This document shows, one piece after another, positions 1-6,221 of a DNA stretch of 8,754 bases. The DNA is taken from positions 1 through 8,754 of the forward strand of contig JAGGTC010000209.1 in assembly GCA_021163945.1 (NCBI GenBank). The letters run 5' to 3'. The translations under genes were made by a program, and so were the position numbers. The DNA comes from Deltaproteobacteria bacterium. GTDB lineage: Bacteria; Desulfobacterota; Desulfofervidia; Desulfofervidales; DG-60. Under the pieces are notes generated by a model. The model saw only the letters and a list, made by a program, of their open reading frames with translations. It ran no database searches and was not told where the DNA came from. How positions within the stretch are numbered: the stretch's first letter is position 1; each line of letters opens with the position of its first letter.

Positions 1-97
1 TTGAGATATGGCCATGCCTTATATTCTTCTCTCTGGCAGACTCAGTGCTTACTTCTTTAATAGGGAAACTCTCTTCTATAAAGCGCTTATCTTTCAT
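1..97 (-). CDS. DUF1156-type DNA methylase, N-terminal fragment (runs off the left edge)
   Basis: Only the first 32 codons are inside the window. From the ATG at 97-95 the peptide starts MKDKRFIEESFPIKEV and continues with S-x-x-S-A-R-E-K-x-I-R-H-G-H. As I know the family, this is the conserved start of large DUF1156 / COG1743 proteins, predicted adenine-specific DNA methylases that usually continue into a tryptophan-rich WWARRP segment and catalytic motifs near 800-1000 residues. They modify DNA and are often found in phage-defence clusters. Here the gene begins seven bases after the stop of the 214-residue nuclease-like gene on the same strand, so the two are probably cotranscribed. Upstream of the ATG there is only a weak GTGAT-like ribosome binding site. 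The catalytic part is not visible, so activity cannot be judged. Family assignment is by recognition of the N-terminal pattern. Confidence 0.75.
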   Translation of the reverse strand, partial: MKDKRFIEESFPIKEVSTESAREKNIRHGHIS

Positions 98-104
98 ATA
101 TCAC

Positions 105-749
105 TTAAACAGGGATTTTGAGAAGTATTTTTAACATTTTCTTTCTTTTTTCTACTTTAGCCTGATCAAGGAGCAGATTTCTCTTCTCATTACAATAATT
201 TCTCAAAGAAACTAACAAATAATTTGCATCTACAGTTTTAGAGGAATAAAACTCCCAAGGAGCAAAGAACTCAAATTTGTCAGTTTCAATTAACTTAGTT
301 GCAAAGTAAACTATTGGAAGATTAAATCCCTCTACTATCTCTTTTACTGGCCTTACATATGCATCAATGCTCCTATTTTCCACTTTTTCTGAGAATATGT
401 GCCATAGAACTAGGCTATCAAACCCAAAAAGGCCAAATGATAATATTTGCTGCAATCCATCACAAAAGCTTTTGGTTTTGCCCTTAAAAAACTTTACCTC
501 TATCCCGATTATAAGCACTCTGTCTGGTCCTTTAATATCTTCAAAAACAGGAATCATATCCACTTCTAACTGAGGAGGAATATCGCCTTTCCACCATTCT
601 GACCAAATATCACGAAATTTCTTTGTAGCCAAGTTGGTGTGGATGAATATCCTTTTTAAACCAGTCGATTTTTGCTCTTCAAATAAGGCTTTTAATTTTC
701 TAACTAATCCCCTTTCATTTTTTATTCCCTCTCCTATACTTCCAATCAT
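105..749 (-). CDS. Putative PD-(D/E)XK-fold nuclease-like protein
   Basis: This is a 214-residue soluble protein with no signal peptide or membrane helix. I do not recognise the specific family. The centre carries a pattern typical of the restriction-endonuclease-like fold: Asp64 in a strand (LEVDMIPVF), then after a loop a hydrophobic strand ending in Glu84-Val-Lys86 (IIGIEVKFF), followed by a helix with Gln100-Gln101. In that superfamily the D...ExK residues bind metal and cut DNA, and a Gln often follows on the next helix. The C-terminus is lysine-rich (KVEKRKKMLK). The start at 749 is supported by AGGATGA seven bases or less upstream. It lies 57 bases after hepT and seven bases before a DUF1156 DNA methylase, all on the same strand, which fits a nuclease partner of the methylase. 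Nuclease activity is inferred from motif spacing only. Confidence 0.55.
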   Translation of the reverse strand: MIGSIGEGIKNERGLVRKLKALFEEQKSTGLKRIFIHTNLATKKFRDIWSEWWKGDIPPQLEVDMIPVFEDIKGPDRVLIIGIEVKFFKGKTKSFCDGLQQILSFGLFGFDSLVLWHIFSEKVENRSIDAYVRPVKEIVEGFNLPIVYFATKLIETDKFEFFAPWEFYSSKTVDANYLLVSLRNYCNEKRNLLLDQAKVEKRKKMLKILLKIPV

Positions 750-764
750 ATTTTCATCCTGTTG

Positions 765-779
765 CTCTTTTTAACCAAA
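765..779 (-). repeat. Leader repeat copy 1, upstream of the nuclease-like gene
   Basis: On the minus strand this reads TTTGGTTAAAAAGAG. It matches 14 of 15 bases with the segment at 1807-1793, which lies directly before the first gene of the minus-strand cluster. Both copies sit in the short leader of a minus-strand gene. The second ends in the GGAG next to its ATG; this one is 15 bases further from its start codon. It could be a shared leader or regulatory element, or chance in AT-rich DNA. Confidence 0.3.
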
Positions 780-806
780 TAAAAATATCTAAAGCATGTA
801 GATTTT

Positions 807-1172
807 TCATTTTTCAGATTTTTTATTTTTTCCCTCCATTTCATTTAAGATGTTTTCAAATAGAGGTTTAAGTGGTGGAATTTCTTCTTTTATTGTTTCC
901 CATACTATATTTAACTTAACACCATGATATTCATGAACCAATTTGTCTCTCATACCAGCCATATCTTTCCATGGAATTTGTGGATACCTTTCTCTGAATT
1001 CTTTAGGAACGTTCTTAACCGCTTCACCAATAATTTCTAAAGCCCTTATTACTGCAAAGTTTGTTTTATAATCCTTGACAAACTCATCATAAGACATATC
1101 TTTGACAAATTCCATCGCCTTAGCAATAGAGTCTACAATATCTCGAATATAATCTTCAATTTCTCTTTTCAT
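807..1172 (-). CDS. hepT: HepT-like HEPN toxin (DUF86)
   Basis: This 121-residue helical protein matches the HepT/DUF86 family of minimal HEPN RNases, which cleave RNA (tRNA in some members) and act as the toxin of type VII MntA/HepT pairs. The signature R-x4-H-x-Y is present as Arg75-DKLV-His80-Glu-Tyr82, within the typical context MAGMRDKLVHEYHGV. Arg and His form the RNase site, and the Tyr is the residue AMPylated by MntA in studied systems. The earlier segment IRALEIIGEAVKNVP (42-56) is also typical of the family. Its start codon overlaps the mntA stop by four bases (ATGA, 1172-1169), so translation is probably coupled to the antitoxin. Length is normal (110-140 in the family) and all signature residues are kept, so the toxin looks intact. 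Confidence 0.9.
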   Translation of the reverse strand: MKREIEDYIRDIVDSIAKAMEFVKDMSYDEFVKDYKTNFAVIRALEIIGEAVKNVPKEFRERYPQIPWKDMAGMRDKLVHEYHGVKLNIVWETIKEEIPPLKPLFENILNEMEGKNKKSEK

Positions 1173-1468
1173 AGGTAAATTGCTTCTTTTAATATCTGTT
1201 TTTCTATTTTAGGCCTTAACGCTGATTTTATCACTAAATCAACTTTGATTCCTAAAAGATCGCTCAAATAATTTTCTAAATTTATAAGCTTCAAAAGGCC
1301 TATTTTTGCTCCTGATTCAAATTCCACTAATACATCTAAATCGCTTGCTTCTCTTTGTTTACCTTTGACATAAGAACCAAAGATACCTATTTCTTTAACC
1401 TGGTATTTCCTTTTAATTTCTTCTTTATATTTTAATAATATTTCCTGAATCTCTTTTAGGGTTTTCAT
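1169..1468 (-). CDS. mntA: MntA-like minimal nucleotidyltransferase antitoxin
   Basis: This is a 99-residue minimal nucleotidyltransferase of the MntA type. Antitoxins of this family transfer AMP units from ATP onto the conserved Tyr of HepT and so silence it. The signature GSx10DxD is complete: Gly31-Ser32, then Asp43-Leu-Asp45, with a third metal-binding Asp at Asp77 in the strand IKVDLV. I chose the ATG at 1468 because a purine-rich GGGAAGGAAG lies directly upstream and the family normally starts a few residues before the first helix. An in-frame TTG at 1495 would add nine Gly/Lys-rich residues that look like untranslated leader. The gene overlaps hepT by four bases, giving an antitoxin-first operon. 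It also overlaps the last 44 bases of the damaged small gene upstream. Confidence 0.9.
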   Translation of the reverse strand: MKTLKEIQEILLKYKEEIKRKYQVKEIGIFGSYVKGKQREASDLDVLVEFESGAKIGLLKLINLENYLSDLLGIKVDLVIKSALRPKIEKQILKEAIYL

Positions 1469-1792
1469 CTTCCTTCCCTTTTCCCCTCCACTCAAGTGCT
1501 TTTTTCTGGAACTCAGGTGAAGTATTTATCACGATATTCATATAGTCCCCAAATTCAATTAAGCCCTGGCTTTTTTCTTTGTATTCGGTTTTGATTTTTT
1601 CCTCTATTGCTTCCATAAAATTAGCTTCTTCTTTTTCTCTTTCCACTCTTCCATAGGCACAATAAATCTTACCACCTCAACCTTTTCTTGGATATTCAGA
1701 TTTTCTGCGGGATTATTTATGATATAGAGTGATGGATTAGTAACGGCAATAAGCCTTTTCCCTGCAATCTCTCCCCTGTTTTTTATAATCAT
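1425..1792 (-). pseudogene. Small unknown gene, apparently split by a frameshift
   Basis: Two protein-like reading frames overlap here: 1792-1604 (62 residues, starting MIIKNRGEIAGKRLIAVTNP) and 1646-1425 (73 residues, containing GLIEFGDYMNIVINTSPEF). The first ends abruptly in KKKKLILWKQ, while the second begins in the same purine-rich stretch with REKEEANFMEAIEEK. Adding one A to the A5 run (T5 on the plus strand, 1632-1636) joins them into one protein of about 122 residues reading MEEWKEKKEEANFMEAI across the junction. I recognise no family; the C-terminal half is charged and helical. Upstream, AAAGGAG abuts the ATG with no spacer, which is poor for initiation, and the 3' end overlaps mntA by 44 bases. 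It is the first gene of the minus-strand cluster. It may be a pseudogene, a sequencing error, or two separate small genes. Confidence 0.5.
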
Positions 1793-1807
1793 CTCCTTTT
1801 AACCAAA
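1793..1807 (-). repeat. Leader repeat copy 2, upstream of the first minus-strand gene
   Basis: On the minus strand this reads TTTGGTTAAAAGGAG and differs at one base from the copy at 779-765. Its terminal GGAG would act as the ribosome binding site of the gene starting at 1792, but it directly touches the ATG. The pair may mark a shared leader sequence within the cluster. Confidence 0.3.
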
Positions 1808-1812
1808 AATCC

Positions 1813-1840
1813 TTGACGTTATTCTATCATTTTATATGTA
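1813..1840 (+). promoter_or_regulatory. Possible promoter for the glgA operon
   Basis: TTGACG at 1813-1818 is close to the -35 consensus. Sixteen bases later is TATGTA (1835-1840), a weak -10 match; an overlapping TATATG is nearer but leaves only 14 bases. It sits in the roughly 100-base AT-rich gap between the divergent minus-strand cluster and the plus-strand glgA block, about 50 bases before the first start codon at 1893. No transcription data are visible, so this is only a candidate. Confidence 0.3.
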
Positions 1841-1892
1841 AAAATTCTACTTAATTATTTACTTTTTTAAAAATCTTTACAATAATAAAGAA

Positions 1893-2111
1893 ATGGTAAA
1901 GGACAAAGATAAACAAAAGATCACCCTTTTAAGAATAATTTTTGCTGGAATTTTATTGGGGGTTCCAGCAATAGGTGGGATAGCATATAGTGTAGTAAGG
2001 GCCAGGTATGGGGAATCAATAGATCTCTCTGGCTTTATAGCAGTAATTATGGGGATATATTTAATAGGGGTTTATCTATTCTGGATAAAGTATAGGCAAA
2101 AAAATAGATGA
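1893..2111 (+). CDS. Small two-helix membrane protein preceding glgA
   Basis: This 72-residue protein is not one I recognise. A lysine-rich start (MVKDKDKQK) precedes a hydrophobic segment at about residues 12-35, then a short polar loop (RARYGESID), then a second hydrophobic segment at about 46-66, ending in a basic tail (KYRQKNR). By the positive-inside rule both ends should face the cytoplasm, giving a hairpin in the inner membrane. Its stop overlaps the glgA start by four bases (ATGA at 2108-2111), so it is very likely cotranscribed and translationally coupled with glgA. The ribosome binding site is weak (AAAG about three bases before the ATG). Coding appearance and coupling make it likely to be real; its role, including any link to glycogen metabolism, is unknown. 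Confidence 0.7.
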   Translation: MVKDKDKQKITLLRIIFAGILLGVPAIGGIAYSVVRARYGESIDLSGFIAVIMGIYLIGVYLFWIKYRQKNR

Positions 2112-3568
2112 AAGTCCTCATTGCCTCTTCAGAGATTGTCCCATTTGCCAAGACAGGTGGTTTGGCAGATGTATGTGGTGCCCTAGCAAAGGAACTCTCA
2201 AAACTGGGGGCAGAGGTCTCCCTTTGCCTGCCCCTTTATCGTTCGGTTTTAGAAGGCAATTTTGAAATAGAACCTATTCTAGAAGACCTGCTCATTGAAC
2301 TTGGCCATTACAAGTTAACAGCAGACATCTACAAAGGCCATTTAGGAAATATTGATGTCTTCTTTGTAAGGAAGGACGAGTTCTATGACAGAACCTACCT
2401 CTATGCTACACCAAAGGGGGATTACTTTGATAATGCCCAAAGATTTATATTTTTTTCTAAGGCAGTAATTAGTCTTAGTAAGGCATTAAACATCAAATGG
2501 GATATCATCCATTGCAATGATTGGCAAACTGCTATCATCCCCGTAATCTTAAAGATATTTTATGCAGACCATCCTTTATTTAAAGATACAAAAACTATCT
2601 TTACTATCCATAACCTTGGCTATCAAGGGGTCTTCCCAAAAGATAGCTTCTCCTTAACCTCTCTTCCCCCTCATTTATTTTCTATTGATGGGCTTGAGTT
2701 TTGGGGAAATATGAATCTGCTCAAAGGGGGTATTATCTTTTCTGATTTGATTACTACAGTAAGCCCTACCTATGCAAAGGAGATACAGACAGAGGGATTT
2801 GGATTTGGATTGGATGGGGTACTTAGGGCCCATGCACATAAGCTAATAGGTATCTTAAATGGAGTAGATTATAGTGAATGGGACCCAGAGAGAGATACCT
2901 ATATTGCTGCCAACTATTCAAAGAGAGATATCTCCGGAAAAAGTAGATGTAAAAAAGACCTATTAGATGAATTTCATTTGCATACAAGGCTTGCAGAAAG
3001 GCCACTTATTGGCATGATTACCCGTTTGGCCGCACAAAAGGGAATTGACCTCCTTATTGATGCTATAGATGAGATTATAGAGAAGGAAGTAGGGCTTGTC
3101 ATCTTAGGTAAGGGGGAAAAAAGATATGAAGATGCCTTAAGGTCAATCTCCTCCCGTTTTAAGGGGAAGATAGGTATTAGGATAGACTTTGATAATGGAC
3201 TTGCCCACAGGATTGAGGCAGGGAGCGATATGTTTCTTATACCCTCTCTTTATGAGCCTTGTGGACTAAATCAAATGTATAGTCTAAAATACGGTACTCT
3301 ACCCATTGTCTATAATACAGGGGGACTGGCAGATAGCATTATCGAGGTAGACGAGGACAAGGGAGAAGGAACAGGATTTAAATTCTATAATTATTCAAAA
3401 AGTGGCCTTTGTGAGGCAATTGATAAGGCCATAAGGTGTTTTTTAAATAAAGGGCTATGGCAGAGGCTTATAATACAGGCTATGTCCTGTGATTTTTCCT
3501 GGGGAAGGTCTGCTAAGGAATACCTTAAGATTTATCAGATGCTCCTTTCTTCTAAATCACCACAATAG
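2108..3568 (+). CDS. glgA: Glycogen/starch synthase (GT5)
   Basis: The 486-residue protein is a complete GlgA, which transfers glucose from ADP-glucose (UDP-glucose in some bacteria and archaea) to the non-reducing end of alpha-1,4-glucan in the cytoplasm. The N-terminal nucleotide-sugar loop KTGGLADV is at residues 15-22. CNDWQ is at 136-140, HNLGYQGVF at 168-176, and NGVDYSEWDP at 251-260. The second Rossmann domain opens with MITRLAAQKG (303-312), carrying the conserved Arg and Lys, and the catalytic/donor segment EPCGLNQMYSLKYGT is at 383-397, followed by NTGGLADS. Length is normal (about 470-490). It overlaps the small membrane protein by four bases. It is followed by a galT remnant and a GH57 glycosidase on the same strand, a common alpha-glucan grouping. 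No glgC, the usual ADP-glucose supplier, lies in the window. Confidence 0.96.
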   Translation: MKVLIASSEIVPFAKTGGLADVCGALAKELSKLGAEVSLCLPLYRSVLEGNFEIEPILEDLLIELGHYKLTADIYKGHLGNIDVFFVRKDEFYDRTYLYATPKGDYFDNAQRFIFFSKAVISLSKALNIKWDIIHCNDWQTAIIPVILKIFYADHPLFKDTKTIFTIHNLGYQGVFPKDSFSLTSLPPHLFSIDGLEFWGNMNLLKGGIIFSDLITTVSPTYAKEIQTEGFGFGLDGVLRAHAHKLIGILNGVDYSEWDPERDTYIAANYSKRDISGKSRCKKDLLDEFHLHTRLAERPLIGMITRLAAQKGIDLLIDAIDEIIEKEVGLVILGKGEKRYEDALRSISSRFKGKIGIRIDFDNGLAHRIEAGSDMFLIPSLYEPCGLNQMYSLKYGTLPIVYNTGGLADSIIEVDEDKGEGTGFKFYNYSKSGLCEAIDKAIRCFLNKGLWQRLIIQAMSCDFSWGRSAKEYLKIYQMLLSSKSPQ

Positions 3569-3570
3569 AT

Positions 3571-3599
3571 TTGACAAAATACTATAGAATAGTTACTTT
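3571..3599 (+). promoter_or_regulatory. Candidate promoter before the galT remnant and GH57 gene
   Basis: A perfect -35 hexamer, TTGACA, lies at 3571-3576, three bases after the glgA stop. Seventeen bases later is TACTTT (3594-3599), a weak -10. The spacing and the T-rich -10 resemble the candidate usp promoter at 7175-7203. Initiation would fall about five bases before the galT remnant ATG at 3611. It could give galT and GH57 expression independent of glgA. The -10 match is poor, so this stays tentative. Confidence 0.35.
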
Positions 3600-3610
3600 T
3601 ATAGGCAAAA

Positions 3611-3763
3611 ATGTCTGAATTACGAAAGGATCCACTACACGATAGGTGGGTGATTGTCTCTCCCAAACAAATTACCAGAATTGCTGGCTTTGAGTGGGGA
3701 ACTGGCTTTTATATAAATCCAGTCTCTCCTGAAGATGCAGCCCAATACCTAAGAGAGGTTTGA
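3611..3763 (+). pseudogene. galT: galT remnant: N-terminus fused in frame to C-terminus
   Basis: This 50-codon frame starts MSELRKDPLHDRWVIVSPKQ, the typical beginning of galactose-1-phosphate uridylyltransferase, and then passes at residue 20/21 straight into ITRIAGFEWGTGFYINPV followed by SPEDAAQYLREV and a stop, the typical end of the same enzyme. Family members have about 330-350 residues, so nearly 300 residues are missing, including the zinc ligands and the His-Pro-His nucleotidyl-transfer site. It cannot be an active uridylyltransferase. The reading frame is kept across the junction. It lies between glgA and the GH57 gene, the place where an intact galT would fit with UDP-sugar supply to glucan metabolism. 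A weak AGG precedes the ATG by about six bases. A clean internal deletion in the genome or a collapse during assembly would both give this picture. Confidence 0.85.
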
Positions 3764-3769
3764 AAATCA

Positions 3770-3853
3770 AGTAAGTAGTAAGAGAGTAAACAGTGAGAAA
3801 AAAGAAAAAATCTGGTTTTGACTATCTTAGCCCTCACTATTTTACTAACTAGT
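3770..3853 (+). repeat. Imperfect inverted repeat between the galT remnant and GH57
   Basis: The left arm (3770-3797) is rich in AGTAAG/GTAG units and ends in AGTGAG; the right arm (3833-3853) begins CTCACT and contains TTTAC and CTAGT. AGTGAG (3792-3797) pairs with CTCACT (3833-3838), and GTAAA (3786-3790) with TTTAC (3841-3845) across a small bulge, while the outer parts pair poorly. The left arm also repeats AGTAAG in tandem. It may be a degraded miniature element or a leader structure of the next gene. Confidence 0.3.
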
Positions 3854-3860
3854 CGATGTG

Positions 3861-6221
3861 ATGAAATATGTCTGTTTTCATGGCCACTTCTATCAGCCAC
3901 CAAGGGAGGACCCCTGGCTTGAGGTAATACCCTTCCAAGAAGATGCCTTCCCCTATCATGATTGGAATGAACGGATATGCAGTGAGTGTTATGGTCCTAA
4001 TTGGGCAGCCAGGAGGGTAGATGATAAGGGACGTATTTTAGAGATTATTAATAACTATGAATTTATCAGCTTCAATTTTGGCCCAACACTCCTTTCATGG
4101 TTAAAGAGGCATAAAGAAGAGACATATAGAAAGATCATAGAGGCAGATAGAAAAAGCAAAGAGAGGTTTGGTTATGGAAATGCTATTGCCCAAGTCTATA
4201 ATCATGTAATCATGCCACTTTCAGACAGAAAAGATAAACTTACCCAGATATTTTGGGGGATAGAGGCATTTAAATACCACTTTGGTAGGGCACCACTAGG
4301 GATGTGGCTTGCAGAGACAGCGGTAGACAATGAGACCTTGGCCATCTTGGCCGAGCAGGGTATCAAATTTACCATACTTTCACCAAGGCAGGCAGAGAGG
4401 ATTCGGAAGTTTGATGGAGATTGGCAAAATATTGATGAGGCCCACCCTTTAGACGTCAGCATCCCATACCGCTGTTTTCCAAGGCCTGGCCTTTCTATAG
4501 ACATATTCTTCTATCATGAGGGCATCTCTAAAGGGGTTGCCTTTGGCAATCTCCTTGAGAGGGGAGAATTTTTGGCTAGTGCAATAGAATCTGCCTTCAA
4601 ACCAAATTCTCTTCCACAAATTATATCTATTGCCACCGATGGAGAGACCTATGGTCACCATCATAAGTTTGGTGAGATGGCATTGGCATACAATGTTTAT
4701 CACTTCGGGCATCACCCTGAAATAAAACTAATCAATTACAGCCAATTTCTCTCCCTTCATAAACCAAATTTTGAGGTGGCTATAAAAGAAAGGACTGCTT
4801 GGAGTTGTAGCCATGGGGTAGGAAGGTGGTATAGGGACTGTGGCTGTAATACTGGCCTTCATCCTGGCTGGCACCAAAGGTGGAGGGGGCCTTTAAGAGA
4901 GGCGTTAGAGTTTCTTAGGGAAAGAATAGATCTACTTTTTGAGAGATTGGGGGGTCAACTTTTAAGAGACCCCTGGGCAGCAAGAAATGATTATATCCAC
5001 ATTATCCTTGAGCCATCTTATGAGGTAAAAACTGAATTTTTAAAAAGGCACCAAAAAAGAGAACTTTCCAAGGAAGAAAGGACTATTGTGTTTAAACTTT
5101 TAGAGATGCAATATCATGGCCAGCTTATGTTTACTAGCTGTGGCTGGTACTTTGATGACATCTCTGGTATCGAGGCCAGACAAAATCTCTATTATGCAGC
5201 AAGGGTTATCCAATTGGCAAAGGGGTTTGGCATAGACCTAGAGGAGGCATTTTTAAGAATATTAAAGAGGGCAGAGAGCAATTTAGCCAAATTTGGAGAT
5301 GGGGCCAGGATCTATAAAGATTTGGTCCTCCCTTACCTCTATGACCTCAAACGCCTCTGTCTCCATTTTGCCTTTGACCACATAGTCAAGGGAATGGAAT
5401 TTAGGTCAAGACATTTTTACACAGCATTTGTCAATGTTAATGATTATGAGCCACATGAGGCATCTGGCTGTAGTTTGACATTTGTTCAATTAAGTGCAAG
5501 GCATATAAGAAGTGAAGAGAGTGAAAAAAATCTGCTGGCTGTCTTAAACCTTGGTGGCTTGGCAATAGAGGGAGGCATATTACCAGATACCTTACTGAAA
5601 GAAAAACTATCAAAGGGATTTTCTGATCTGGCCTTTTATGAGATAAGAAACACTCTTCGGGCCTTACCCTATCATTATGAGATAAAAGACCTCTTTTTTG
5701 ACAATAGACGTGAGATAACATTAAAGTTGCTAGATGAAAAATTGGCTATCTTGAAAAATAATTATCGTCTTTTTTATGAGGAGAACAAAGAACTTATGTT
5801 TAATCTCCACGAACTAAAGATCCCAATAGAGGAGACATTTTTGACAATAGTGAAGATGGTGCTTCAAGAAAAGGCCTATGAAGAAGTAGAAAAGGCCATT
5901 GAGGAAAAGGAAAACCAGTGGGAGGCGGTAAAAGGAGAGGCCGAGAGATGGGGAGTTAATTTGAGCACAAATGCCATACAGCAGAGGCTTAAGGGATTCA
6001 TTGAAAAGGGGCTTAGAAATTTAAAAAAAGTCTTGGATATATCCCTTTGTAAACCTATATATCGTGCCCTAAATATCTACTACTCCCTTTTTCCTCCTTA
6101 TCTTTTATGGGAGGCCCAGAATCTCTTTTGGGAGATCATGTACCTTGCCAAAAATAGATATAAAAAATTACCTCAGGAGCTAATAAAACTAGGGAAAACC
6201 CTGGGATTTAAGATAGATTAA
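3861..6221 (+). CDS. GH57 glycoside hydrolase with DUF3536 C-terminal region
   Basis: This 786-residue cytoplasmic-type protein (no signal peptide) has an N-terminal GH57 barrel and a long helical DUF3536-like C-terminal part. Visible GH57 landmarks are HGHFYQPPRED at residues 7-17, GNAIAQVYNHVIMPL at 106-120, the nucleophile motif WLAETAVD with Glu152, and the acid/base motif ATDGETYGHHH with Asp260. A Cys/Trp-rich segment (WSCSHGVGRWYRDCGC) near 320 is typical of this subgroup. GH57 enzymes cleave or rearrange alpha-glucans (amylase, 4-alpha-glucanotransferase, branching); the exact reaction of DUF3536 members is not settled to my knowledge. I prefer the ATG at 3861 over the in-frame GTG just before it; neither has a clear ribosome binding site, which is odd. 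With glgA and a former galT it forms an alpha-glucan cluster. Length and motifs look intact. Confidence 0.9.
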   Translation: MKYVCFHGHFYQPPREDPWLEVIPFQEDAFPYHDWNERICSECYGPNWAARRVDDKGRILEIINNYEFISFNFGPTLLSWLKRHKEETYRKIIEADRKSKERFGYGNAIAQVYNHVIMPLSDRKDKLTQIFWGIEAFKYHFGRAPLGMWLAETAVDNETLAILAEQGIKFTILSPRQAERIRKFDGDWQNIDEAHPLDVSIPYRCFPRPGLSIDIFFYHEGISKGVAFGNLLERGEFLASAIESAFKPNSLPQIISIATDGETYGHHHKFGEMALAYNVYHFGHHPEIKLINYSQFLSLHKPNFEVAIKERTAWSCSHGVGRWYRDCGCNTGLHPGWHQRWRGPLREALEFLRERIDLLFERLGGQLLRDPWAARNDYIHIILEPSYEVKTEFLKRHQKRELSKEERTIVFKLLEMQYHGQLMFTSCGWYFDDISGIEARQNLYYAARVIQLAKGFGIDLEEAFLRILKRAESNLAKFGDGARIYKDLVLPYLYDLKRLCLHFAFDHIVKGMEFRSRHFYTAFVNVNDYEPHEASGCSLTFVQLSARHIRSEESEKNLLAVLNLGGLAIEGGILPDTLLKEKLSKGFSDLAFYEIRNTLRALPYHYEIKDLFFDNRREITLKLLDEKLAILKNNYRLFYEENKELMFNLHELKIPIEETFLTIVKMVLQEKAYEEVEKAIEEKENQWEAVKGEAERWGVNLSTNAIQQRLKGFIEKGLRNLKKVLDISLCKPIYRALNIYYSLFPPYLLWEAQNLFWEIMYLAKNRYKKLPQELIKLGKTLGFKID

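Noticed and set aside
367..573. Plus-strand open frame inside the nuclease-like gene
   Set aside because: Low-complexity Ser/Pro/Ile-rich product with no ribosome binding site, antisense to a gene with a good start signal.
1469..1495. Longer MntA from the TTG at 1495
   Set aside because: The extra nine residues are translated from the purine-rich ribosome binding site region; the ATG at 1468 is better placed.
1829..1846. Short palindrome ATTTTATATGTAAAAAT as an operator
   Set aside because: The stem is only about five A-T pairs in very AT-rich DNA, so chance is sufficient.
2823..3005. Open frame antisense to glgA
   Set aside because: It lies entirely inside conserved glgA coding sequence and looks like a shadow frame.
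3709..3903. Minus-strand open frame over the galT/GH57 spacer
   Set aside because: It overlaps the recognisable GalT C-terminus and the GH57 N-terminus in antisense and has no supporting features.
4202..4715. Overlapping open frames on the minus strand within the GH57 gene
   Set aside because: They are antisense to the region with the GH57 catalytic motifs, show no protein-like pattern and have no ribosome binding site.
5437..5721. Open frame antisense to the C-terminal part of GH57
   Set aside because: Its composition follows the opposite strand and there is no initiation signal.
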